Assembly (NCBI GenBank): GCA_016218975.1
Contig: JACRCO010000036.1
Span: 1-43,115 of the forward strand
Direction of reading: 5' to 3'
Origin: Deltaproteobacteria bacterium
Lineage (GTDB): Bacteria; Desulfobacterota; Deferrimicrobia; Deferrimicrobiales; Deferrimicrobiaceae
DNA length: 43,115 nucleotides
The notes under the pieces are model-generated. The model did not search any database, had not been told where the DNA came from, and saw only the letters and a program-made list of their open reading frames with translations. Below, in pieces: positions 23,627 to 32,499 of the stretch; positions within the stretch are counted from its first letter, which is position 1; each line of letters opens with the position of its first letter. Position numbers and translations under genes: made by a program.

Positions 23627-25171
23627 ATGGAAGCGATCCGAAAGCCCGTTCCCGCCGCAGGCAGGGTATTTCCGCAAGATAGGCACAATCTGGAACTCGT
23701 CGCCAACGTCCGTCCGCACGGATGGGAAAACCCGGACCCCGCCCCGCGCTACAACATGGTCGTTCTCGGAGCCGGGACCGCGGGGCTTGTTACCGCCGCA
23801 GGATCCGCGGGCCTGGGTGCCAGGGTCGCGCTTGTGGAGCGGCACCTAATGGGAGGGGATTGCCTGAACGTGGGATGCGTGCCGTCGAAAAGCCTCATAC
23901 GCTCTTCCCGCGTCTCCTTCGACATCCGGTCGGCGGACCGTTACGGAGTGCGTTCCGGCGGGAACGGCGCCGTCGATTTTCCGGCGGTGATGGAGCGGAT
24001 GCGGCGGCTTCGGGCGGGAATCAGCGGGCACGACTCCGCCGAACGATTCAGATCGCTGGGAGTGGACGTTTTTTTCGGCGATGGACGGTTCGCAGGCCCA
24101 GACACCATAGAGGTGGAAGGAAAAGCACTCCGCTTTTCGAAAGCGGTGATAGCGACGGGAGCGCGGGCCGCCGTGCCTTCCGTCCACGGGCTCGCCGATG
24201 CGGGGTTCGTGACGAACGAGACGGTATTTTCCCTTACCGAACTTCCGCCCCGCCTCCTGGTCTTCGGCGCCGGACCGCTCGGATGCGAGTTGGCGCAGGC
24301 TTTCCGCCGGTTCGGTTCGGAGGTCACTCTTATCGAGCGGGGACCGCAGTTCCTTGCACGGGAGGACCCGGATGCCGCGGCGCTTCTGCATGCTGCGTTC
24401 CTGGCGGAGGGTATCGAAGTAAGGTTGAATACGGCCGTCACGAGCGTAAGCGTCGCGGGAGGAGAGAAGCGCGTCCATCTTCGGGACAATGAGGGGAGTG
24501 AGGACACGGTACCCGTGGACGAAATACTTATCGGAGCCGGCCGGGTCCCGAACGTGGAAGGGCTGGGTCTCGAAACCGCGGGGGTCCGGTACGATGCCGC
24601 GGGCGGGATCGCTGTGGACGATTTCCTGCGGTCCACCAATCCCCGCGTATACGCGGCGGGGGATGTCTGCCTGCGCCATAAATTCACGCACACGGCCGAT
24701 GCCGCGGCTCGCATCGCGATTCAGAACGCCCTCTTCCTCGGGCAGAAGAAGGTGAGCGCGCTCACGGTTCCATGGTGCACCTATACTGACCCTGAAATCG
24801 CCCACGTCGGCATGTACGAACGCGAAGCGCGGGAGCGGGGAATCGCCGTCGATACTTTCGAGAAGAAGATGAGCGGTGTGGACCGGGCCGTAGTGGACGG
24901 GGAGGAGGAAGGGTTCGTCAAAATCCATGTAAGGAAGGGAGGCGATAAGATCCTCGGCGCGACGATCGTCGCCCGTCACGCAGGCGAGATGATCAACGAA
25001 ATCTCCCTGGCGATCGTTGGCGGGATCGGGCTGGGGGCGTTGGCTAACGTCATTCATTCCTATCCGACCCAGGCCGAAGCGATCCGGCAGGCGGCCGAAG
25101 CATACAACCGAACGAGGCTAACTCCTTTCGTCAAAAAGATTTTGGGCGGATGGCTCGAATTGACAAAATAG
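23627..25171 (+). CDS. MerA-like FAD/NAD(P) disulfide oxidoreductase
   Basis: A 514-residue class I pyridine nucleotide-disulfide oxidoreductase. It has the FAD motif VVLGAGTAGLVTA (about 45-57), the redox-active GGDCLNVGCVPSK (Cys pair about 81-86), the NAD(P)-binding VFGAGPLGCELAQ (about 210-222), the second FAD motif VYAAGDV and a C-terminal dimer domain with HSYPTQAE (His and Glu of the active site). The extra C-terminal cysteine pair of true mercuric reductase is absent (the chain ends ILGGWLELTK), as is the N-terminal HMA domain. Mercury reduction is therefore unlikely. An N-terminal 40-residue extension precedes the FAD domain. Its substrate is unknown. Confidence 0.88.
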   Translation: MEAIRKPVPAAGRVFPQDRHNLELVANVRPHGWENPDPAPRYNMVVLGAGTAGLVTAAGSAGLGARVALVERHLMGGDCLNVGCVPSKSLIRSSRVSFDIRSADRYGVRSGGNGAVDFPAVMERMRRLRAGISGHDSAERFRSLGVDVFFGDGRFAGPDTIEVEGKALRFSKAVIATGARAAVPSVHGLADAGFVTNETVFSLTELPPRLLVFGAGPLGCELAQAFRRFGSEVTLIERGPQFLAREDPDAAALLHAAFLAEGIEVRLNTAVTSVSVAGGEKRVHLRDNEGSEDTVPVDEILIGAGRVPNVEGLGLETAGVRYDAAGGIAVDDFLRSTNPRVYAAGDVCLRHKFTHTADAAARIAIQNALFLGQKKVSALTVPWCTYTDPEIAHVGMYEREARERGIAVDTFEKKMSGVDRAVVDGEEEGFVKIHVRKGGDKILGATIVARHAGEMINEISLAIVGGIGLGALANVIHSYPTQAEAIRQAAEAYNRTRLTPFVKKILGGWLELTK

Positions 25172-25323
25172 AACCTCGTTCTCTACTTAAGATTTCCGAG
25201 TAAAATCCGATAAATACATACGGGGTGGGGTTCCGGGAAACTAAAAAAATTACAGCAAAGAACCGACGATAACAATTCCTGTTTTCCCCTCCAGCCGGGA
25301 AGAACGCGTCTTCGTTGGACAGG

Positions 25324-27366
25324 ATGAACGGGAAAAAACGGAAACCCAGCCGGCGTATCGTACTCCTCGGGCTCCTGTGCATTGCCCTGCCCGCCGGGTT
25401 TAATTCCCCGGCCATCGCGGCACACCCCGCCGCCCGATCCGATGAAGAGACGATGATTTTCGGGGAAATTCCCTCCGTGGTCGGAGCCTCCAAGTACGAA
25501 CAGAAGGTGACGGAGGCGCCGTCGTCGGTGAGCATCGTCACATCCGCCGAAATCAAAAAATACGGATACCGGACGCTGGCGGATATCCTGCGACGCCTGC
25601 GCGGGTTTTACGTGACGGACGACAGAAACTATTCGTACGTCGGCGTCCGGGGATTCAATCGCCCGGGGGACTACAACACCCGGGTCCTGCTTCTCGTCGA
25701 CGGGCACCGGATCAACGACGCTCTTTACGAACAGGCTTACATCGGGACGGACTTCATTCTCGACGTCGACCTGATCGACCGGGTGGAGGTCATCCGCGGC
25801 CCGAGTTCCTCCCTTTACGGGAGCAGCGCCTTTTTCGCCGTGGTCAACGTCATTACGCGCCGGGCGCGCAACCTGGACGGCCTGGAAATCTCCGGGGAAG
25901 CGGCGAGCTTCGATACCACCCGTTGGCGCGCGAGCTACGGCAACCGGTTTGGCGGCGGGCTGGAAGCGGTCCTGTCCGGAACGCATTACGAAAGCAAGGG
26001 GCAAAACCTCTTCTTCCCCGAATTCGACGATCCGGCCACCAATAACGGGGTTGCGGAGAAGAAGGACGGCGACAGGTTCAAAAGCCTTTTCTCCAATGTT
26101 TCCTTCGGCGATTTCAACCTCCAGGCGGCATATTCAACCCGCGAAAAAGGGATACCCACGGGGTCGTACGGCACGGCGTTCAACGATCCGCGGACAAGGA
26201 CGACGGACGAACGGTACTATGCCGACCTCAAATACGAGCGGGTTATCGATGCGCGGACGAGCTTCATGGGGAGGATCTTCTACGACTGGTACCGGTACGA
26301 CGGGGATTACGCCTACCGGGACGATACGGTGAATCCGGTCCCGCCGTTTTTCTACCTGAACAGGGACGGAGGCAAGGCGGAATGGGCCGGCGGGGAGTTC
26401 AAGCTCTCCCGAAGGATGCGGGACAGGCACCGGTTGACCGTCGGAGCGGAATACCGTTACGCGTTACACCTGGACCAGTTCAATTTCAATCCGGACCCTT
26501 TCACCCAGGCGCTCGACGACAAACGGAGGGATGATAATTGGGGGATCTACTTTCAGGATGAGGTCGTGCTCGCTAAAACCCTCGTGCTGAACGCCGGCGC
26601 GCGGCACGACCGCTACGGCAGGTTCGGCGGTACCTTCAATCCCAGGGTCGCATTGATCTATAACCCCTCGGGAAACTGGTTTCTCAAGTTTCTTTACGGC
26701 AGGGCGTTCCGCGCTCCCAACGCATATGAACTTTATTATTCCGACGGCGGAGTCACTCAGAAATCGAACCCTGGCCTGCGCCCCGAGGTAATCCGGACCT
26801 ATGAGATCGTCTTCGAGAATTACACGGCCGATCATTATCGCGTGGTCGCAGCCGGCTATTTTTACAGGATCGACAACCTTGTTTCCCAGCAGGAGGATCC
26901 GGCGGACGGCCTCACGGTATTTCGGAACGCGGGCGAGGTCAGGGCGAAGGGGATCGAGTTCGCGCTGGAACGAAAATGGGGGAGCGGGCTGGAAGGCCGG
27001 GTAAATTACGCGCTCCAGAAGACCAGGACGTCCGACACGGGGACGGACCTTTCCAATTCCCCCCGGCATCTCGCGAAACTCAATCTGCTCGTTCCGCTGG
27101 CGGGAGAAAAACTGTCCGCGGGGATGGAAGTCCGGTACATGAGCAAGCGCAGCCCCACCCCTCCCCACACGACTCCCGCGGGCGCGGTAACGGTCGCCAA
27201 CGTGACGCTGTTTTCGGCCCGATTGGTGAAAGGGCTCGCCGTATCGGGGAGCGTCTACAACCTTTTCGACAAGGAATATGGGGATCCGGCAGCTGTGGAG
27301 CATCCCGAAGCCCTGATCCCGCAGGACGGAAGGAATTACAGGTTGAAGTTCACGTACAAATATTGA
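25324..27366 (+). CDS. TonB-dependent outer-membrane receptor
   Basis: A receptor of about 680 residues. Residues 1-34 form a signal peptide (RRIVLLGLLCIALPAGFNSPAIAA). The plug domain follows (about 55-165), with APSSVSIVTSAEIKKYGYRTLADILRRLRG, NTRVLLLVDGHRIND and DRVEVIRGPSSSLYGSSAFFAVVNVITR. The rest is a 22-strand-type barrel ending in the aromatic YRLKFTYKY. The ligand is not identifiable; the plug resembles that of the cobalamin/iron-siderophore class. It is followed closely by a periplasmic binding protein and a hybrid kinase, suggesting a sensed substrate. ATG at 25324 is used, with TTG at 25315 as an alternative. The 152 bp upstream hold no recognised riboswitch. Confidence 0.9.
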   Translation: MNGKKRKPSRRIVLLGLLCIALPAGFNSPAIAAHPAARSDEETMIFGEIPSVVGASKYEQKVTEAPSSVSIVTSAEIKKYGYRTLADILRRLRGFYVTDDRNYSYVGVRGFNRPGDYNTRVLLLVDGHRINDALYEQAYIGTDFILDVDLIDRVEVIRGPSSSLYGSSAFFAVVNVITRRARNLDGLEISGEAASFDTTRWRASYGNRFGGGLEAVLSGTHYESKGQNLFFPEFDDPATNNGVAEKKDGDRFKSLFSNVSFGDFNLQAAYSTREKGIPTGSYGTAFNDPRTRTTDERYYADLKYERVIDARTSFMGRIFYDWYRYDGDYAYRDDTVNPVPPFFYLNRDGGKAEWAGGEFKLSRRMRDRHRLTVGAEYRYALHLDQFNFNPDPFTQALDDKRRDDNWGIYFQDEVVLAKTLVLNAGARHDRYGRFGGTFNPRVALIYNPSGNWFLKFLYGRAFRAPNAYELYYSDGGVTQKSNPGLRPEVIRTYEIVFENYTADHYRVVAAGYFYRIDNLVSQQEDPADGLTVFRNAGEVRAKGIEFALERKWGSGLEGRVNYALQKTRTSDTGTDLSNSPRHLAKLNLLVPLAGEKLSAGMEVRYMSKRSPTPPHTTPAGAVTVANVTLFSARLVKGLAVSGSVYNLFDKEYGDPAAVEHPEALIPQDGRNYRLKFTYKY

Positions 27367-27385
27367 CCGGGGTGGAAATCGCTCC

Positions 27386-28363
27386 TTGAGATCGCGAACA
27401 AATGCATTCGGATCACGATGGATCAGCCTCGTGACGGCTGCCGCTTCGCTGGTCCTGTTTCTCGGGGTCGGCGCGTGCATCGCGGCGGAAACCGGTGAGG
27501 TGCGCATAGCGGTGCTCTTCGGCGGCAATGGCGCACCCTTCAAGGAAACTCTCGCCGGCTTCCAGCAGGTCTTGCGGACCAGGGGGATGCGGGCGCGGTA
27601 TATCGTCCGGAATCTTGCCGGAAACGGAGAGAAGGCGGCACGGGCGGTCCGGGAAATCAAATCGGAAAAGCCGGATCTTCTGTTCACCGTGGGGACCCGG
27701 GCGACGGAAGCGGCGTTGAAGAAAATCGCGGATATTCCCATAATCGCCGGGCTTCTGCTGCGGCCCGATCTTCTGGATGAAAAGGACAATGCCACCGGCG
27801 TCTATCTCGAACATCCCGTGGAGACGCAATTGAAGTGGCTGCGCCGCATTCTCCCGGAAGCGAGGAACGTCGGCATTCTCTTCAACCCCGGAGAGAACTG
27901 GGAAGGTGTGAAGTGCGCGGCACGTATCGCGGCGGACCTGGGGTTACGCCTGGAGGCCCGCGAAGTCGAAAGCCCCGGGGACATCCCGCAGGCGCTTGAG
28001 AGTCTCGGAAGGAGGGCGGACGTCCTGTGGGGAATGTCCGACTCCGTGGCGTCGGCTCCCGAGACGGCTCGTTACGTGCTGCTGTCCTCCTTCCGACATC
28101 GCATTCCGTTCGTCGGCCTTTCCTCATCCTGGGTCAAGGCCGGCGCACTCTACTCCCTCGAATGGGACTATGGCGATATCGGGTCGCAGTGCGGCGAAAT
28201 GGCCTTGAAAGTGCTGGGCGGGGAACCGGTTGATTCGATCCCGCCGGCGCCGCCGCGGCGAACGGTCTACGCGTTGAACATGAATACGGCGAAACAGTTG
28301 AATATCCGGCTCCCGGAATCGATCGTGCGGGGAGCTGTTCGCGTGTTCCAGGGAGGGGATTGA
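27386..28363 (+). CDS. ABC_sub_bind-family periplasmic binding protein
   Basis: A 325-residue exported protein of the ABC_sub_bind (PF04392) family. It has a signal peptide (ISLVTAAASLVLFLGVGACIAAE), then two lobes. EVRIAVLFGGNGAPFKETLAGF begins lobe 1, KPDLLFTVGTRATEAALK and IPIIAGLLLRPDLL are typical for the family, and RNVGILFNPGENWEG starts lobe 2. There are no permease or ATPase genes beside it. Instead it lies between a TonB receptor and a histidine kinase, so it more likely presents a ligand to the kinase. The start is TTG at 27386, with GGGGTGG ten bases upstream. Confidence 0.85.
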   Translation: MRSRTNAFGSRWISLVTAAASLVLFLGVGACIAAETGEVRIAVLFGGNGAPFKETLAGFQQVLRTRGMRARYIVRNLAGNGEKAARAVREIKSEKPDLLFTVGTRATEAALKKIADIPIIAGLLLRPDLLDEKDNATGVYLEHPVETQLKWLRRILPEARNVGILFNPGENWEGVKCAARIAADLGLRLEAREVESPGDIPQALESLGRRADVLWGMSDSVASAPETARYVLLSSFRHRIPFVGLSSSWVKAGALYSLEWDYGDIGSQCGEMALKVLGGEPVDSIPPAPPRRTVYALNMNTAKQLNIRLPESIVRGAVRVFQGGD

Positions 28364-28370
28364 AGCGGCC

Positions 28371-30767
28371 ATGGATATGAAGAAACGGTTCGGACTTGCC
28401 GCCCGGTTCAATCTGCTGGCGATCTCGCTGATCCTTGCCACCGCGGCGGGGATCACTTCCTACCTCATTTGGGAGGAGGCGAAGTACAGCCGGGAGGAAA
28501 TCGACAACTTCGGCCGGACCACCGCGTCCATGATGGCGCAGAACGGCGAATTCGGAGTTTTCACGAGAGACCGGGAAGCGTTGCAGGCGATACTGGAAGG
28601 GATCGAGACAAATCCCGACCTGGGCTACGCGGCGTTTCTCGACGACGGAAAGCGGCTTCTTCGGAGCTACAGCAAGCCCCGGTTCGACACGATTCCCGGC
28701 CCCCCCTCCGGTATGGACCAGGCAGCGGGAGGAAACATCTCCCGCCGAAGATTCAGGAATTCCCGTGACGGGGTGGAATTCACGGATTATCTCGTTCCGG
28801 TGATCATTCAACCGGGGAAAGAATTCGCCGGGATCACCGACGCCGCAAAGCATCGTCCGAGAGTCATCGGCTATCTCCAGCTGGGATTGTCGATGGAGAA
28901 CCGTGACCGCAAGCTGCGGCAGTTCATTCTGTCGGCGGCCATGGTCACGTCCGTATTGGTTCTCGCCGGGACGTTGGCGACGCTGCTGATCACCCGCAGG
29001 ATCACGTCCCCGATAAGGAAACTCGTCGATTTTACCCATGCGGTATCGGAAGAGAAGATGGGGGAGCAGGCGCCCGTCGGAGGAAGCGCCGAGATCGCCG
29101 ACCTGTCTCATTCATTCAACCTGATGCTTACCCGGTTGAAGTCCTACAGGGACCAGCTGGAAGTCCGGAACATGGCGCTTGCGGAGGCCAACCGTCAGGA
29201 AGCGGATGTCCGGAGGCGGGCAGAGGAGGATAGGGAGCTGCTGAACATGGCCGTCGAACAGGCCGCCGAGACCATCGTGATCACCGATATCGGGGGGAAG
29301 GTCCAGTACGTGAACCCTGCCTTCGAGCAGACCACCGGATACAAAGCCGCGGAAGTGATCGGAAGGAACCTCCGCATGCTCAAGAGCGGCCGGCACGATT
29401 CCGATTACTACCGGGACATGTGGGACACGCTTGCAAGCGGGCAGGTGTGGTCAGGGCACTTCATCAACCGCCGCAAGGACGGGACGATGTTCGAGGAGAT
29501 GGCGGTGATCTCCCCCGTTCGAGACGCCTCAGGCAACATCGTGAATTACGTCGCCGTGAAACGCGACGTCACGCGCGAAGTCCAGCTGGAAGAGCAGCTC
29601 CGCCAGTCGCAGAAAATGGAAGCAGTGGGAAAACTGGCGGGAGGGATCGCCCACGACTTCAACAATCTGTTGACGGCCATCCTGGGTTACAGCGACCTGC
29701 TGTTGGGGAGCCTCGACCGGCATAACCCGATGCGGATGGAGGTCGAGGAGATAAAGAAGGCCGGGGAACGCGCCGCCGTCCTTACCCGCCAGATACTGGC
29801 GTTCAGCCGGAAGCAGATGCTCCAGCCGAGGATGCTCGACATGAACCGCGTGATCTCCAATATGGACATAATGCTCCGGCGCATGATCCGGGAAAGCATA
29901 GAGCTGATCGCGAGACCGGAACCGGAGATCTGGAAGGTGCGGGTCGATCCCGGCCAGATCGAGCAGGTTCTCATGAATCTCGCCGTCAACGCCCGCGACG
30001 CCATGCCCCATGGCGGGAAACTCATAATAGAGACGATGAACGTCGAATTCGACGAGAACTTCATCCGGGACCACCCGTACGTCCTGCCCGGCCCGTACGT
30101 GATGATGGCGGTGACGGACACAGGGTGCGGAATGGAGAGAGATACGATCTCCCGGATCTTCGAGCCTTTCTTCACGACGAAGCCGCAGGGGAAGGGGACC
30201 GGATTGGGGCTCTCCACCGTCTACGGGATAGTTAAGCAGAGCAAGGGCTACATCCTGGTGGACAGCGAGGTGGGAAAAGGGAGCACGTTCCGCGTGTACC
30301 TGCCGCGGGCGGAGGGGGAGGCGGAGCGTGCAGGGGCGGTTGCCGAGGAAGCGTCCGTCAAATGGATGGGAACGGAAACGATACTCCTGGCCGAAGACGA
30401 AGACCTGGTCCGGGATTTCGTACTGAACGTACTGCGAAGCCGCGGTTACACGGTCCTGGATGCGCGGGACGGCGCAGGAGCCCTGGAAACCGGCCGCTTG
30501 CACGATGGGCCGATACACCTTCTCCTGACCGACGTCGTCATGCCCCAGATGGGCGGGCATGAACTGTCGATGCGCCTTGGGCCCTCCCACCCCGGGATGC
30601 GCGTTCTTTACATGTCGGGCTACACGGAGGCGATCCTGCGTCAAGGGGAACTGGAGGCCGGAGTGCCGTTCCTTCAGAAGCCCTTCCGGCCCGAGGCCCT
30701 GCTGGGCAAGGTCCGCGAAGTGCTGGACGCCCCATCGAGGCCGCTGGAGGGATGCCCGGGAGTGTGA
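28371..30767 (+). CDS. Hybrid sensor histidine kinase (HAMP-PAS-HisKA-HATPase-receiver)
   Basis: A 798-residue membrane kinase. Membrane helices at about 11-33 and 187-208 enclose a 150-residue periplasmic sensor. HAMP follows (about 209-262), then PAS (about 290-405, [21 protein letters not shown]). The HisKA domain has the phospho-acceptor His428 in GGIAHDFNN. The ATPase domain has N540 in [16 protein letters not shown] (583-588) and GKGTGLGL (608-615). A C-terminal receiver has D721 ([12 protein letters not shown]) and K770. It starts 7 bp after the binding-protein stop. The ligand is likely delivered by that protein. The downstream effector of the receiver is not apparent here. Confidence 0.93.
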   Translation: MDMKKRFGLAARFNLLAISLILATAAGITSYLIWEEAKYSREEIDNFGRTTASMMAQNGEFGVFTRDREALQAILEGIETNPDLGYAAFLDDGKRLLRSYSKPRFDTIPGPPSGMDQAAGGNISRRRFRNSRDGVEFTDYLVPVIIQPGKEFAGITDAAKHRPRVIGYLQLGLSMENRDRKLRQFILSAAMVTSVLVLAGTLATLLITRRITSPIRKLVDFTHAVSEEKMGEQAPVGGSAEIADLSHSFNLMLTRLKSYRDQLEVRNMALAEANRQEADVRRRAEEDRELLNMAVEQAAETIVITDIGGKVQYVNPAFEQTTGYKAAEVIGRNLRMLKSGRHDSDYYRDMWDTLASGQVWSGHFINRRKDGTMFEEMAVISPVRDASGNIVNYVAVKRDVTREVQLEEQLRQSQKMEAVGKLAGGIAHDFNNLLTAILGYSDLLLGSLDRHNPMRMEVEEIKKAGERAAVLTRQILAFSRKQMLQPRMLDMNRVISNMDIMLRRMIRESIELIARPEPEIWKVRVDPGQIEQVLMNLAVNARDAMPHGGKLIIETMNVEFDENFIRDHPYVLPGPYVMMAVTDTGCGMERDTISRIFEPFFTTKPQGKGTGLGLSTVYGIVKQSKGYILVDSEVGKGSTFRVYLPRAEGEAERAGAVAEEASVKWMGTETILLAEDEDLVRDFVLNVLRSRGYTVLDARDGAGALETGRLHDGPIHLLLTDVVMPQMGGHELSMRLGPSHPGMRVLYMSGYTEAILRQGELEAGVPFLQKPFRPEALLGKVREVLDAPSRPLEGCPGV

Positions 30768-30773
30768 TCGACA

Positions 30774-31859
30774 CTATCGGGGGATTTCCGGGACCTTGAC
30801 GGCGATCGGGTCGCCGGTGAGGGCCTCGACGAGGAAGGTTTTCAGGGCCTGCTTTTCCTTGACGGTCAGCCCCAGCGGGGATAGTTCCCTGTTCCCCGGA
30901 CCGCCGCCCCGGTCGTAGAATTCGATGACGTCCTCCAGGGTTTTCAGCGTCCCGTTATGCATATAGGGAGCGGTTTTCGCGATTTCCCTGAGGGTGGGAG
31001 TCCGGAATGCCTTCCAGTCCTTCTTCTCTTTCGTAATTAAATAACGCCCGGGATCCTCTTCGAGGCTCCGGTAATCCTCGTAGCCGTAGACCTTTGCGAC
31101 GAAACGCCTCGTGGCCGTGATGCGGGGATCTTTAAGATGTTCCGTCTTCTCCGGGACGCCAAGCGCGTGGAACCGCTCGTCCGACAGGAGGGGACCGGAA
31201 TGGCAGTCGGCGCATTTTCCCTTCCCGGTGAAGATTCCGTAACCTTGCCGCGCCTCCGGAGAAAGAGCGTCCTGCGTTCCGGCAAGGTACCGGTCGATCG
31301 GGGCGTTCGCGGAGACCAGCGTCCGCTCGAATGCCGAGATCGCCATCGCAACCCGCATCCTCGTAGGCTCTCCGCCGAACACCTTCCGGAAAGCGCCGTC
31401 GTATTCGGGAACGGCACGGATCTTCTCTTCGAGAAAGTCGAGGTTCAGGTTCATCTCGAATGGTGACATTATCGGAAAAAGCGCCTGCTCTTCGAGCGAC
31501 GCGGCGCGGCCGTCATGGAACAGATGCCTGAAATAGGCCGCGTTGATGAGAGTCGGCGCGTTCCGCCAGTTCCGGGTAGTGGGGTAGCTCAGGGAAAGCT
31601 CCTGGCCGTCCGTGAACGCCTTGTCCGGGATATGGCAGGAGGCGCAGTTCATCGTCCCGTCGCCGGAGAGACGCCGGTCGAAAAAGAGCTTCTTTCCAAG
31701 CTCTATCTTTTCCGGTGTCTGAAGGTTCTCCTTCGGGACAGGCGGCGGGGGAAGCGGGGAAAGGATCCCCGCCGTTGCGGGCGGCGCAAAGAGGAGAAAA
31801 GCCGCTGTCAGGACGGAGGCCGGCGAGAGGCTGTACGCTGAATCACTTCGCCGCCGCAA
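30774..31859 (-). CDS. Di-haem cytochrome c peroxidase / MauG-family protein
   Basis: A 361-residue periplasmic protein with a signal peptide (residues 11-31) and two haem c sites, C72ASCH76 and C216ADCH220. RTPTLREIAKTAPYMHNGTLKTLEDVIEFYDRGGG is the characteristic C-terminal peroxidase region. The family reduces hydrogen peroxide with electrons from small c-type cytochromes. Some members, such as MauG, oxidise proteins instead. The start is TTG at 31859, overlapping the end of the DsbA-like gene by 17 bp, with GGAGGAAGAG upstream. It is the last gene of the formate dehydrogenase operon and ends 6 bp from the convergent kinase gene. Confidence 0.92.
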   Translation of the reverse strand: MRRRSDSAYSLSPASVLTAAFLLFAPPATAGILSPLPPPPVPKENLQTPEKIELGKKLFFDRRLSGDGTMNCASCHIPDKAFTDGQELSLSYPTTRNWRNAPTLINAAYFRHLFHDGRAASLEEQALFPIMSPFEMNLNLDFLEEKIRAVPEYDGAFRKVFGGEPTRMRVAMAISAFERTLVSANAPIDRYLAGTQDALSPEARQGYGIFTGKGKCADCHSGPLLSDERFHALGVPEKTEHLKDPRITATRRFVAKVYGYEDYRSLEEDPGRYLITKEKKDWKAFRTPTLREIAKTAPYMHNGTLKTLEDVIEFYDRGGGPGNRELSPLGLTVKEKQALKTFLVEALTGDPIAVKVPEIPR

Positions 31860-32451
31860 GCTCTTCCTCCACGATCTCCCTGAGATATTCGTAGTCGCGG
31901 TCGCCTACGACTTTCCGTCCGTTTATGAAATACGTCGGCGTGCTGTAGAGGTCAAGCGATTCGGCGAGCTTCCGATCGCGTTCGATGACATAGGCGTGTT
32001 TCGCACCGTCGAGGGAATTCGTGAATTTTCCCAGGTCCAGTCCGATCTCCCTTGCGCAACGAAGGAGATTCCCGCGATCCAGGTCGGGAGAATTCAGGAG
32101 AAGAAGATGATGCATCTCCCAGAACTTACCCTGTTCTCCCGCAGCAAGCGCCGCTTCGGAGGCGATGATGGAAAAGTCCCGGTAGCGGTAGGGGTACTGC
32201 TTTACGACCATCCGTATTTTTCCCGGGAAGTTTTTCAGGAGTTTCTCGACGGTCGGACCGGCCGCCTTGCAGTGCGGTCACTGGTAATCGACGAACTCGA
32301 TCAGCGTGACGGGGGCGTTCGCGGGACCTACCGCCTGCGAATCGCCCACGGGAACGTCGAAACGAGTTTCCGCGGCGGACGGGGACGCAACGGCGTGAAG
32401 AATGACGGCCGCTGAGAGGATCGCGAGGAATGGGAACCGGCACCGACGCAA
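31843..32451 (-). CDS. DsbA-like thiol oxidoreductase, predicted selenoprotein (UGA at 32280-32278)
   Basis: Two open pieces in the same frame are separated only by one TGA. The joined protein reads ...PVTLIEFVDYQ-U-PHCKAAGPTVEKLL..., where DsbA-family proteins have C-P-x-C. The UGA therefore sits at the catalytic nucleophile, giving UPHC. After it the thioredoxin fold continues with the helical insert and the cis-Pro loop LYSTPTYFING. A signal peptide (FPFLAILSAAVILHAVASPSAAE) places it in the periplasm. The start TTG at 32451 follows AGGAGG by five bases; ATG at 32472 is an alternative with no ribosome site. A small hairpin (32260-32250) starts 17 bases after UGA and could be part of a SECIS. 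It lies 48 bp after fdhD-mobA. Confidence 0.85.
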
Positions 32452-32499
32452 ATAGTCCTCCTGCTTCCTCATTTCGATGGGAGGCGCAGGCCCCGGGGT

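Noticed and set aside
23627-25171. Mercuric reductase
   Set aside because: The C-terminal vicinal cysteines needed for Hg(II) transfer are absent, and no mer genes are near.
31843-32472. DsbA-like gene as a nonsense-mutated pseudogene
   Set aside because: The only stop is TGA, exactly at a catalytic cysteine position, the frame is intact, and selB plus another Sec gene are present. Selenocysteine explains it better.
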